From Clostridia bacterium (lineage in GTDB: Bacteria > Bacillota > Clostridia > Christensenellales > CAG-314): a DNA stretch of 6,191 bases. Of the stretch, positions 1-6,191 are shown one piece after another; position 1 is the stretch's first letter, and every line of letters begins with the position of its first letter. The DNA lies in NCBI GenBank assembly GCA_028710055.1, contig JAQUSX010000050.1:1-6191 (forward strand), in the 5' to 3' direction. The position numbers and the translations under genes are program-made. The notes under the pieces are model-generated. The model was not told the origin of the DNA. It saw only the letters and a list, made by a program, of their open reading frames with translations, and did no database searches.

Positions 1-1589
1 AACTTCCTAACTGTTTTTTACACCGCTCAGCAATTAACGACGTGGCGAGAGTAGAAGGCAGAACTTTTATTTTCTCAAAAACAAAAGAGCAGGCAGGTCC
101 CACAAACAACTGGATGGAGCCGAACGAAGCTTACAATCTTCTGTCGGATATTTCCAGAGGTTGTATGAAAGGAAGAACGATGTACGTTATTCCTTATTCT
201 ATGGCGCTAGCGGGCAGTCCTTTCGCAAAATACGGTATAGAAGTAACTGACAGCATATACGTCGTTACTAGTATGACCATTATGACACGGGTTTCCAGTA
301 AAATTTTGGACATTATGGGCGACGACTTTGTACGCGGTATCCACAGCAAAGCCGAGCTTGACGCCGAAAAAAGATATATATGCCACTTCCCCCAAGATAA
401 CACTATATGGTCGGTTAACAGCGGTTACGGCGGAAACGTTCTGCTCGGTAAAAAATGCTTTTCTTTGCGCATAGCCTCAAACTTGGCGCGCGACGAAGGC
501 TGGCTCGCGGAACACATGCTTATCGTAGGCATTACTCGTCCCGACGGCAAAAAACATTATATCGCCGCGGCATTCCCGTCCGCTTGCGGCAAAACAAATT
601 TGGCTATGCTTATTCCGCCCAAAGAATATCTTGAACGCGGCTACAAGGTGGAAACCGTAGGCGACGATATCGCTTGGATAAGAGTAGGCGATGACGGAGC
701 TTTGTACGCTATCAACCCCGAAAACGGATTTTTCGGCGTTGCTCCCGGCACTAATATGAAAACAAACGCAAACGCGATGCTATCCTGTCAAAAAAACAGT
801 TTGCTCACTAACGTAGCGTTAAATCCCGTCGATAATACGGTATGGTGGGAAGGCATGTCGGACGCTCCCGAAACGCTCATCGACTGGACGGGCAAAGTGT
901 GGCATAAAGGCGACGAAACCAAAGCGGCTCATCCCAACAGCCGTTTCACCGCTCCCATTGTTAACTGTCCTTGCTTATCGCCCGAATATGAAAACCCTAA
1001 GGGTGTAAAACTTTCCGCGATTCTTTTCGGCGGCAGACGTGAAGACACCGTTCCGCTTGTTTATGAAGCAAAAAGCTGGAACCACGGCGTATTTACGGCC
1101 AGCGTTATGGCTAGCCAAACGACGGCGGCGGCAACCGGCGCGGTCGGCGTATTGCGCAGAGATCCCTTTGCTATGCTTCCTTTCTGCGGTTACAATATGA
1201 ACGATTATTTCGCTCATTGGCTTGATATAGGCAAAACCTTGAAAAATCCCCCGCGAATATATAACGTCAACTGGTTCCAAAAGAAAAACGGACGCTTTTT
1301 ATGGCCTGGCTTCGGGGACAATATGAGAGTCCTTGACTGGATTATCGACAGATGCGAAGGCAAAGATTACGGAACAAAGACCCCTATCGGTATCGTGCCT
1401 AAAATAAATGAAATAAATCAAAACGGATTGAACGCAAGCGCGGAAGACTTGGAACAAATTTTAAGTGTGGATAAAAATCTTTGGAAAGAAGAAATCCACG
1501 ATATAGAGCGTCACTATGAAAAATTTGGAAGCAAACTTCCAAAAGAGTTAGTGCATGAGCTTGACGAATTGAAAAATCATATTTTATGA
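1..1589 (+). CDS. pckG: GTP-dependent phosphoenolpyruvate carboxykinase, 5'-truncated by window edge
   Basis: Cytosolic enzyme interconverting oxaloacetate + GTP and PEP + CO2 + GDP; in fermenters it often runs toward oxaloacetate. The frame is open from base 3, before the first GTG at 42, and reads NCFLHRSAINDVARVEG, which matches the conserved family segment around DVARVE. The true start is therefore left of the window. About 528 residues are visible of a usual ~595-620. Counting from the codon at base 3, family active-site residues are present: PEP-binding Arg16, Tyr142 in NSGYGGN, metal ligands Lys151 and His171, the P-loop FPSACGKTNLAM at 191-202 with its reactive Cys195, metal-binding Asp222, Asn312/Arg314 in HPNSRF, the omega-loop lid near 372-382, and guanine-pocket aromatics Trp424, Phe425, Phe432 and Phe437. 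The P-loop with Cys and the aromatic pocket separate it from ATP-dependent PEPCK. It looks intact and catalytically competent. It ends in TGA overlapping the next gene's ATG. Confidence 0.97.
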   Translation, partial: LPNCFLHRSAINDVARVEGRTFIFSKTKEQAGPTNNWMEPNEAYNLLSDISRGCMKGRTMYVIPYSMALAGSPFAKYGIEVTDSIYVVTSMTIMTRVSSKILDIMGDDFVRGIHSKAELDAEKRYICHFPQDNTIWSVNSGYGGNVLLGKKCFSLRIASNLARDEGWLAEHMLIVGITRPDGKKHYIAAAFPSACGKTNLAMLIPPKEYLERGYKVETVGDDIAWIRVGDDGALYAINPENGFFGVAPGTNMKTNANAMLSCQKNSLLTNVALNPVDNTVWWEGMSDAPETLIDWTGKVWHKGDETKAAHPNSRFTAPIVNCPCLSPEYENPKGVKLSAILFGGRREDTVPLVYEAKSWNHGVFTASVMASQTTAAATGAVGVLRRDPFAMLPFCGYNMNDYFAHWLDIGKTLKNPPRIYNVNWFQKKNGRFLWPGFGDNMRVLDWIIDRCEGKDYGTKTPIGIVPKINEINQNGLNASAEDLEQILSVDKNLWKEEIHDIERHYEKFGSKLPKELVHELDELKNHIL

Positions 1590-2050
1590 AATTTGAAAAA
1601 GTACCAAAAACTCAATACATCGCCGACGGCGGAAAAAACTACGACGACGTAACTTTGCCCGCGCGAGCGACAAGCGGCTCAGCGGGATACGATTTTTTTC
1701 TTCCCTGTGACCTTGATATAGAAATCGGGCAAAAAATCACGGTGCCTACAGGAATACGCTGCAAGCTGGACGAAAACGCTTTTTTAGCGGTTTTCCCGAA
1801 AAGCGGTTTGGGCGTAAGATACGGATTGAATTTAGCCAATACTATAGGAATCGTAGACAGCGATTACTACGGAGCAAAAAATTACGGACACATATTAATA
1901 ACCTTAGTAAATAACGGCGATACCCCAATAAATCTTAGTAAAGGCAAAGCATTCGTTCAAGGTATTATTATGCCATATCTAAAAACGGAAGACGACGACG
2001 CGTCCGCAAAAAGAACGGGCGGACACGGCAGCACGGAAAAGAGTTTTTAG
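1586..2050 (+). CDS. dut: dUTP diphosphatase (trimeric dUTPase family)
   Basis: Hydrolyses dUTP to dUMP and pyrophosphate, keeping uracil out of DNA and feeding dTMP synthesis. At 154 residues it has normal family length. All five motifs are seen: I ATSGSAGYDF (28-37), II FPKSGLGVRYG (70-80), III IGIVDSDYYG (87-96) with catalytic Asp91 and base-stacking Tyr94, IV GKAFVQGII (120-128) with Gln125, and V RTGGHGST (143-150). The segment YYGAKNYGHI and the motif IV form resemble a dUTPase subgroup common in Firmicutes and their phages, recalled from family knowledge rather than searched. In motif V, His147 replaces the usual Phe of GGFGSTG and Glu151 replaces the final Gly; the protein ends three residues later. 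The ATG overlaps the upstream TGA by 4 bp (ATGA), and no Shine-Dalgarno sequence is visible before it, so it is probably translationally coupled to the carboxykinase gene. The TAG stop is followed by a shared hairpin terminator. Confidence 0.93.
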   Translation: MKFEKVPKTQYIADGGKNYDDVTLPARATSGSAGYDFFLPCDLDIEIGQKITVPTGIRCKLDENAFLAVFPKSGLGVRYGLNLANTIGIVDSDYYGAKNYGHILITLVNNGDTPINLSKGKAFVQGIIMPYLKTEDDDASAKRTGGHGSTEKSF

Positions 2051-2137
2051 AAAAAGAGATTTAAACCTTAATATCTGAACTTATAAAATTTAATGAAGCC
2101 GTAGTTGCAGAAAAGTTTCAGTTTAAAAAAACAAAAA

Positions 2138-2168
2138 GAAAAGGAGCTTAAAAACAAAGCTCCTTTTT
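2138..2168. terminator. Bidirectional intrinsic terminator between convergent operons
   Basis: An 11-bp perfect stem pairs 2139-2149 (AAAAGGAGCTT) with 2157-2167 (AAGCTCCTTTT) around the 7-nt loop AAAAACA, and a G-U pair at 2138/2168 extends it. On the + strand the right arm itself ends in a T run. On the - strand the A-rich stretch to the left (about 2122-2137) reads as a long U tail, so termination of the ger/lipoprotein transcript should be especially strong. The hairpin starts 3 bp beyond the lipoprotein stop codon and 88 bp beyond the dUTPase stop. The 87 bp between dUTPase and stem (2051-2137) show no other convincing feature. Confidence 0.85.
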
Positions 2169-2170
2169 CG

Positions 2171-2479
2171 TTAGTCATTATTTTGGGTTGCGCTTGTCGT
2201 TATAAATTTTGCGTAAACCGCTGTGTCTTTACTTATCTTTTCTTCAAAATCAAACTTTCTCGTCAAGCTTTGATTTTCATACCAGCCTTCAAAAACGTAA
2301 CCTTCCTTAGTGGGATCGGTTGGACGGTTTAACGTTTTGCCCGAATTTACAGTCATTGTGTTAATAAGTTTTCCGTTATCGTAATAACTGACTTTGTACG
2401 TCCGAGCGCAGCCTGTATATATCGCCAAAACCAAGACTAAACACAAAACGATAAAAATCGCTCTTTTAAAATTTTTCAT
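2171..2479 (-). CDS. Small putative lipoprotein with one InlB B-repeat (Listeria-Bacteroides repeat)
   Basis: The 102-residue product starts with a basic N-terminus (MKNFKR) and a hydrophobic stretch at about 7-20, then YTGC with Cys24. This reads as a lipoprotein signal, although Tyr at -3 is not the usual Leu. Residues 28-92 form one InlB B-repeat of the List_Bact_rpt/Flg_new type: YYDNGK near the start, PTDPTKEGYVFEGWY (53-67), and DTAVYAKF (85-92) at the end. Such repeats have a small beta-grasp-like fold and occur in surface proteins, usually several in tandem; here there is only one and no other domain. A short polar tail follows. The ATG at 2479 has AAAGGAGG 7 nt upstream. The gene lies 43 bp behind the Ger(x)C gene, same strand, with no terminator between, so co-transcription is likely. 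The mature protein would sit on the outer face of the cell or spore inner membrane. Its function is unknown; a link to germination is inferred only from position. Confidence 0.82.
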   Translation of the reverse strand: MKNFKRAIFIVLCLVLVLAIYTGCARTYKVSYYDNGKLINTMTVNSGKTLNRPTDPTKEGYVFEGWYENQSLTRKFDFEEKISKDTAVYAKFITTSATQNND

Positions 2480-2486
2480 TTTCTTA

Positions 2487-2494
2487 CCTCCTTT
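2487..2494 (-). promoter_or_regulatory. Ribosome binding site of the InlB-repeat lipoprotein gene
   Basis: On the - strand the sequence AAAGGAGG lies 7 nt before the ATG. It is a near-perfect match to the 16S rRNA anti-Shine-Dalgarno. This fixes the start at 2479 and indicates independent, efficient translation within the ger transcript. Confidence 0.85.
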
Positions 2495-2522
2495 ATTTTT
2501 AGTATTATTATTAAATTTTTTT

Positions 2523-3704
2523 CTATTTATCTATTATTACTTCGACGGAAAATTGTATTTTTTCAAAGACGTTTGTAAAGCCCTGTTGAAAACGAACCCA
2601 TTTTTTCCCGTATTTACGGTAAAATTCGTTGCTTACTCCCAGATAATCGCAGTTTTTTTCGGTTAGTTTTGAAAAAGCCGCGAACACGCTGTCCGTTATC
2701 TGCTGTCTTAATTGTTTTTTCATAAAATCCGTAAGTTCAGTTTTTCCTTTCGGTATAAAATTTATCACGTCTCCCGTTGTATCGGTACGCATACGCTCGG
2801 CGCGCACGTATATTTTTACATCGTACGTTATTTTGCCGTTTTCATTAAAATTTAGTTCTTTTTTTACTTTTTTTGAACGTATGCCTATACCGACGGTTTT
2901 TGGCAAGGATTGAGTCGCCTCCAAGTCGTTGACCACAAAAGTATCGAATGAAGCGGGTACGTTTAGTAATGTTAAACCTTTTGTTTCGTCTTTACTAAGC
3001 TCGTCCACGAATTTAAAATCTCTAAAGATAGCGACATCATCCGCCATGAAAAAACCCGTATCTTTCTTTTCGTCCCCGCCCGTCGTCTCTTTTTCTGAAC
3101 TAAAACTTATTACTGTCAAGTAATCGGAAGCGGAAGGCGTTAACTGCAATGAAATAAATCTAGCCATATAGCTATACGGAATACCCGTATTATGCTCGCT
3201 GCCGGACACTATCGTTTGGATGGCAAAAGAAACGCTTGTGTCCAACGGAGTAACTTTTGTGTACAAATCTTTTGCCGAACCCTTGCAGCACGTTACCAAA
3301 GAACTGTCACGATAAGCGTCCGACTGCAAAAAATAAGACAAACATTGCTCCAACGACTCTTCTTTATACAAACTTTCTCCAAGTATAATTACGGCGCATT
3401 GCCCCAGCGAAGGGAGTTTTCCGGTCTTTGCGTAAACGTCGTAAACGGCAAGAGATATGGTTTTGCCCTTACCCGTGACAAGTCTTGTAAAACTGCCGCC
3501 GCTTCCTCCTCCGCTGCTCTGAGAGGAAGATTGGGATGAAGAAATAACTTCGCAGATAATATTAAATTCATCGTTTTCATAGTCTATGCCCATACCCAAA
3601 ACAATGGAACGGTCTTTTAAAGCCGTAACGATAAACGAGTCAGCCAATAGCATCAATACGAGAGCGACGGCTATTATTATAGCAATTTTTTTCAATGCTT
3701 TCAT
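2523..3704 (-). CDS. gerAC: Ger(x)C-family spore germination protein (GerAC/GerKC-like) lacking the lipobox cysteine
   Basis: This is the C subunit of a GerA-type germinant receptor, expected on the outer face of the inner spore membrane. The 393-residue length is normal. A hydrophobic segment (about 5-23) is followed by KDRSIVLGMGID (30-41), the family's conserved first strand. The N-terminal domain continues with LPSLGQCAVIILGESL (97-112) and a segment rich in paired acidic and aromatic residues. The C-terminal GerAC domain includes VGIGIRSKKVKKELNF (271-286) and ends in a strand near 380-392 (FEKIQFSVEVIID). Family members normally carry a lipobox ending in Cys (typically GCWD) before the first strand. 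Here that place reads LLADSFIVTALKD, and the first Cys is residue 51, so diacylglycerol anchoring looks impossible and an uncleaved signal anchor is likely. Residues 55-71 are a Ser/Gln/Gly-rich loop. The ATG overlaps the upstream gene's TGA (ATGA) and has AGGAGAG 7 nt upstream. The symbol denotes family, not orthology to the Bacillus gene. Confidence 0.9.
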   Translation of the reverse strand: MKALKKIAIIIAVALVLMLLADSFIVTALKDRSIVLGMGIDYENDEFNIICEVISSSQSSSQSSGGGSGGSFTRLVTGKGKTISLAVYDVYAKTGKLPSLGQCAVIILGESLYKEESLEQCLSYFLQSDAYRDSSLVTCCKGSAKDLYTKVTPLDTSVSFAIQTIVSGSEHNTGIPYSYMARFISLQLTPSASDYLTVISFSSEKETTGGDEKKDTGFFMADDVAIFRDFKFVDELSKDETKGLTLLNVPASFDTFVVNDLEATQSLPKTVGIGIRSKKVKKELNFNENGKITYDVKIYVRAERMRTDTTGDVINFIPKGKTELTDFMKKQLRQQITDSVFAAFSKLTEKNCDYLGVSNEFYRKYGKKWVRFQQGFTNVFEKIQFSVEVIIDK

Positions 3705-4828
3705 TCTTCAACTCTCCTAGGGTAGATAACCTTCTCTTTTTCTTTTTTATTAGCAAGATAAGTCATAAGCGGCGAAAATAACGGCAATCCATATTGAATA
3801 ATCCAAAATACAAATCCGTAACCGTCGCGCGAAAACAAATCAAAAATATTATCTTTTACGTTCACAAAAATAGGCACTATTATCATTGGCAACGCAACGG
3901 CAATGTTTGTCCAATACGGGTTTTTGTGTTTTTTTACGTTAAAGATATAATGCAGGCATTTATTGCAACAGAAAAATTCTAACGTAGCCTTTATGAATAA
4001 GGTAATCAATATAATAGATACGAACAGCCAGTCTATGCGTCCGCTTGTCGTAAGTTTTACGCTGAACTGCGATACCTTGCTTAATACCGATTGACTTTGC
4101 ACCGTTAACTGGTCGAATAACGCGATATATAGAATATTCATAAATACGGTCAGTGCCATAGACGCGATATACGCTCCGCTAAGCGTAAGAGCGTATTTTT
4201 TCTCGGGCTTAAAATCTTTCATAAAAAAAGCCATAAAAGAAAAATCCGAAAACCAAAAAGTATTTTTCGCCGCGGTTTCTAAGACGGGCTGAAAACCATC
4301 GTCTAAAATAGGTTTGATATTTGCAAAATTCGCGTTTCTTGAAGAAAGAAACAGCATTATTCCAAAAGAAAGATAAATAACTACAAAAAGCATCTCGGAA
4401 AGCCTGGCGAAATTATTTATACCTTTTCTAGCCATATACATAGATAGAGCGGCTATAGGAATAATAAACGCGAACCAGTTAGTTTTTACCGCGAACGTGA
4501 CCGAAAAAAGTTCCAGACAGGATTCCATTATTACCGCCGCGCGTAAATAAATGTATATAAACATTATCGCAAATAAAATTTTACCTGCGGCTTGACCTAT
4601 GGTTCTATCAAAAATATCTTTTATTGATAGTCTCTCGGTGTTAAGCTTTAGCGCCCACATAAAGAATAAAAAACAGATAAAATCCACAGCAAAAACCAAA
4701 ATGATAGAGATCCAGTAATCTCTTCCCGCGCCTTTTGCCAGCGCGGATGGCAAAGAAAGATATTTTCCCACGGGCACTATTAACATTAACATCATCGCGA
4801 CTTGTTCGGTTTTTATTTTATTGTTCAT
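3701..4828 (-). CDS. gerAB: GerAB/GerB-type spore germination permease-like protein (APC superfamily)
   Basis: This is the B subunit of the germinant receptor, an integral inner-membrane protein related to amino-acid permeases. In Bacillus the homologous subunit forms the germinant-binding pocket. The 375-residue product is of normal length and reads as about 10 hydrophobic helices (approximately 10-30, 39-60, 83-104, 117-133, 143-162, 190-204, 213-238, 264-288, 304-324, 336-358). The first helix region, VPVGKYLSLPSALAKGAG (18-35), resembles the family's broken first helix with its Leu-Pro. GRIDWLFVSIILITLF (263-278) matches the conserved 'GR-D' entry to a late helix. The C-terminus is short and charged. 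The ATG overlaps the upstream GerA-type gene by 11 bp and is preceded by AGGAGGAG; the stop overlaps the next ATG by 4 bp. The germinant cannot be read from sequence. The gene symbol denotes family membership only. Confidence 0.93.
   Translation of the reverse strand: MNNKIKTEQVAMMLMLIVPVGKYLSLPSALAKGAGRDYWISIILVFAVDFICFLFFMWALKLNTERLSIKDIFDRTIGQAAGKILFAIMFIYIYLRAAVIMESCLELFSVTFAVKTNWFAFIIPIAALSMYMARKGINNFARLSEMLFVVIYLSFGIMLFLSSRNANFANIKPILDDGFQPVLETAAKNTFWFSDFSFMAFFMKDFKPEKKYALTLSGAYIASMALTVFMNILYIALFDQLTVQSQSVLSKVSQFSVKLTTSGRIDWLFVSIILITLFIKATLEFFCCNKCLHYIFNVKKHKNPYWTNIAVALPMIIVPIFVNVKDNIFDLFSRDGYGFVFWIIQYGLPLFSPLMTYLANKKEKEKVIYPRRVEE
3712..3718 (-). promoter_or_regulatory. Ribosome binding site of the Ger(x)C gene, inside the upstream coding sequence
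   Basis: On the - strand AGGAGAG lies 7 nt before the ATG at 3704, within the last codons of the GerB-type gene. It supports the ATG as the true start, and hence the reading that the lipobox cysteine is really absent rather than lost by a wrong start choice. Confidence 0.8.
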
Positions 4829-6191
4829 TAGACTCCTCCTGACGCGTAACGTTATCTTGCTTTATAGCTAGCGGTCTTTTTATCTGATCTGTAAGTTTTT
4901 TCTTCATTATCGCATCTTTTCTGTCTGATAAAATATTCGGAGCGAACGGCGCCAAATAGGGCGTACCAAACGTTTCCAGCGATATCACATAGGAAAGCAA
5001 AAATATTATCGTCAAAATTATTCCGTGCAAGCCCATCATGCCACCAATGAAAACCAAAATTAATCTTAATAGAGTAAACAATAAAGTATTATCGGGTATC
5101 GTATATAGACCGATACTCGATAATGCGCCTATCATAACGGCGGGCGCGCTTAGTAATCCCGCTCTTACCGCCGCGTCTCCAAGTACTACCGCGCCTATTA
5201 TCGATAAACTTAATCCCGCTATGGACGGCATTCGAGCGTTAGCTTCTCTTAATATATCAAACAGCACTAATACCACAATCATTTCCGCAAAAGGCGTAAA
5301 CGGTATGGGATCGGTAGAACTTAATATCGTTATCAAAAATTTTGCCGGAATAATGTGATAGTTATATAACTGAAAAGTCACGTATAGCGCGGGCAAAAAT
5401 AAAGACGCCAAGGCTGAAAAAATACGTAAAAACCTGCCCATCGATGCTATTACAGGAGCGTCGTAATAATCTTCGGGGCTTTGGATGTCTTCCACAAACA
5501 TATAAGGGACAGTCAAAACTATCGGTGAGCCGTCCACAATTATAGCGACTCTTCCTTCCAATAAACGCGACACCACAACGTCGGGCTTCTCGGTGGAGCC
5601 TACCATCTTAAAAACGCTGCATTTTGGATTGTCTAAAAAACAAGCGATATAGGACGCGTCGACAATGCCATCGATATTTATAGCTCTGATTTTTTGCAAT
5701 ACCATATTGACGGTTGTGCGCGCGGCTATTGAATCAATGTAACAAACAGCTATCACAGTATCCGTATATTTTCCAACGCTTAAGTTTTCTATTTTAAAAT
5801 CTTCAGTTTTTATCCTTTTTCGCAACAGAGTAATATTTTGCTGCACACTTTCAACAAAACCTTCGCGCGGACCTTTTGTTACGTTTGTGGTAGGCGGCTG
5901 CGCGATACTTCTTCCTTCCGTCGTCCTAGTATCTACCGCTATGCAAGTGTTTTCATCTCCGCAAAAAATAAGACTGTTTCCGTTGAGAAACATTTTCAGC
6001 ATTTGCTCGTACGTCACGCATATCTCCGCCCCCACTCCAAAAGCGATTTTATCAAAAATGTCTTGCGCCGACATAATCTTTTGACCCGACGCGCGCACTA
6101 TACTTTCTACTACGCAATCCGATACGTTCTTGTCGCTTACCATAGCGTCAAGACTAAGAATATCCACAGGTTTACCCGCGGTTTTAATCGT
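4818..6191 (-). CDS. gerAA: GerA-family spore germination receptor subunit (GerAA-like), 5'-truncated by window edge
   Basis: This is the A subunit of the germinant receptor: a soluble N-terminal region followed by a membrane domain. In Bacillus the homologous subunit forms an oligomeric ion channel. The frame stays open past the GTG at 6167 to the window edge, adding eight codons (TIKTAGKP) with no good ribosome binding site before that GTG, so the true start lies outside. About 457 residues are visible of a usual ~480-520. Counting from the GTG, family signatures are RSIAQPP (86-92), GPREGFVESVQQN (99-111), TEKPD (192-196), LLEGRVAIIVDGSP (202-215), PEDYY (231-235), DPIPFTPFAE (286-295), LREANARMP (306-314) and VVLGDAAVRAGLLSAP (327-342). 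Four to six hydrophobic segments follow from about 243 to 396, then GTPYLAPFAP (401-410) and a charged tail. It is the first gene of the ger unit seen here; its promoter, expected to be forespore-specific by analogy with Bacillus, is off-window. Confidence 0.95.
   Translation of the reverse strand, partial: TIKTAGKPVDILSLDAMVSDKNVSDCVVESIVRASGQKIMSAQDIFDKIAFGVGAEICVTYEQMLKMFLNGNSLIFCGDENTCIAVDTRTTEGRSIAQPPTTNVTKGPREGFVESVQQNITLLRKRIKTEDFKIENLSVGKYTDTVIAVCYIDSIAARTTVNMVLQKIRAINIDGIVDASYIACFLDNPKCSVFKMVGSTEKPDVVVSRLLEGRVAIIVDGSPIVLTVPYMFVEDIQSPEDYYDAPVIASMGRFLRIFSALASLFLPALYVTFQLYNYHIIPAKFLITILSSTDPIPFTPFAEMIVVLVLFDILREANARMPSIAGLSLSIIGAVVLGDAAVRAGLLSAPAVMIGALSSIGLYTIPDNTLLFTLLRLILVFIGGMMGLHGIILTIIFLLSYVISLETFGTPYLAPFAPNILSDRKDAIMKKKLTDQIKRPLAIKQDNVTRQEESNEQ
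4833..4840 (-). promoter_or_regulatory. Ribosome binding site of the GerB-type gene, inside the GerA-type coding sequence
   Basis: On the - strand AGGAGGAG lies just before the ATG at 4828; its AGGAGG core is 6 nt away. It lies in the last codons of the upstream gene (encoding the QEESNEQ tail region), so the 11-bp overlap of the two genes comes with an independent initiation site. Confidence 0.85.

Larger units (their letters stand above)
2171..6191 (-). other. Probable four-gene germination operon (gerA-gerB-gerC plus InlB-repeat lipoprotein)
   Basis: Four same-strand genes follow one another with spacings of -11, -4 and +43 bp. Each of the three visible starts has its own strong ribosome binding site, and the only terminator-like structure is at the far end (2138-2168). 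Gene order A-B-C is the classical germinant-receptor order. The first gene and the promoter extend beyond the right edge of the window, so further upstream members cannot be excluded. Confidence 0.75.

Noticed and set aside
975..1280. 101-codon - strand ORF inside the carboxykinase gene
   Set aside because: Antisense shadow over a highly conserved enzyme region.
2065..2151. Short open frame after the dUTPase stop, reading TLISELIKFNEAVVAEKFQF and a basic tail
   Set aside because: It has 28 codons with no ATG, GTG or TTG start and no ribosome binding site, follows an in-frame TAA, and runs into the terminator stem. Best treated as chance.
2105..2332. 75-codon + strand ORF across the terminator and antisense to the lipoprotein gene
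   Set aside because: It spans the terminator hairpin, overlaps the far better supported lipoprotein gene, and resembles no family I recognise.
2480..2522. Possible separate promoter for the lipoprotein gene in the 43-bp gap
   Set aside because: The gap is A/T-rich but, besides the ribosome binding site, too short for convincing -35 and -10 boxes with proper spacing. A promoter inside the Ger(x)C gene cannot be excluded by eye.
2394..2666. 90-codon + strand ORF rich in Phe and Lys
   Set aside because: It crosses the lipoprotein/Ger(x)C junction antisense to both. Its composition is what A/T-rich antisense DNA gives.
3192..3539. 115-codon + strand ORF inside the Ger(x)C gene
   Set aside because: Antisense shadow of a clear coding sequence, with no start signal or recognisable domain.
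5038..5358. 106-codon + strand ORF inside the GerA-type gene
   Set aside because: Lies opposite the conserved membrane domain of the GerA-type protein; its open frame follows from codon bias of the real gene.
1..6191. Mobile elements, CRISPR repeats, tRNA or rRNA genes, riboswitches
   Set aside because: I saw no transposase or integrase motifs, no regularly spaced repeats and no cloverleaf or conserved riboswitch core. Gene-free DNA totals under 200 bp.

Overview
The window looks like chromosomal DNA from an endospore-forming, or formerly spore-forming, low-GC Gram-positive bacterium, most likely an uncultured or anaerobic member of Clostridia. The evidence is a tricistronic GerA-type germinant-receptor operon, strong AGGAGG-type ribosome binding sites, A/T-rich intergenic DNA and many ATA/TTA codons. 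TAA, TAG and TGA all end genes here, so the standard bacterial code applies. I cannot name a genus.

Layout: two convergent transcription units. The left unit (+ strand, 1-2050) holds the C-terminal ~528 residues of a GTP-dependent phosphoenolpyruvate carboxykinase, cut by the window edge, followed by a trimeric dUTPase gene that overlaps it by an ATGA junction. The right unit (- strand, 6191 down to 2171) holds, in order of transcription, a GerA-type receptor subunit (cut by the right edge), a GerB-type permease-like subunit, a Ger(x)C-type subunit, and a 102-residue putative lipoprotein with one InlB B-repeat. The ger genes overlap each other by 11 and 4 bp, and the lipoprotein gene follows after 43 bp with its own strong ribosome binding site. 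A 12-bp hairpin flanked by A and T tracts (2138-2168) lies between the two units and can end transcription from both sides.

How the genes work together: the three Ger proteins should form one germinant receptor in the inner spore membrane. The small lipoprotein is placed as a possible fourth component, which is an inference from position only. The Ger(x)C protein lacks the lipobox cysteine normal for its family, while the gene next to it encodes a predicted lipoprotein. This is the most interesting point in the window. PEPCK (PEP/oxaloacetate conversion with GTP/GDP) and dUTPase (dUTP removal) are ordinary housekeeping functions, and their tight coupling has no obvious metabolic logic.

The window contains no mobile element, CRISPR array, RNA gene or sizeable gene-free stretch. 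Apart from the ger/lipoprotein arrangement it is an ordinary region.
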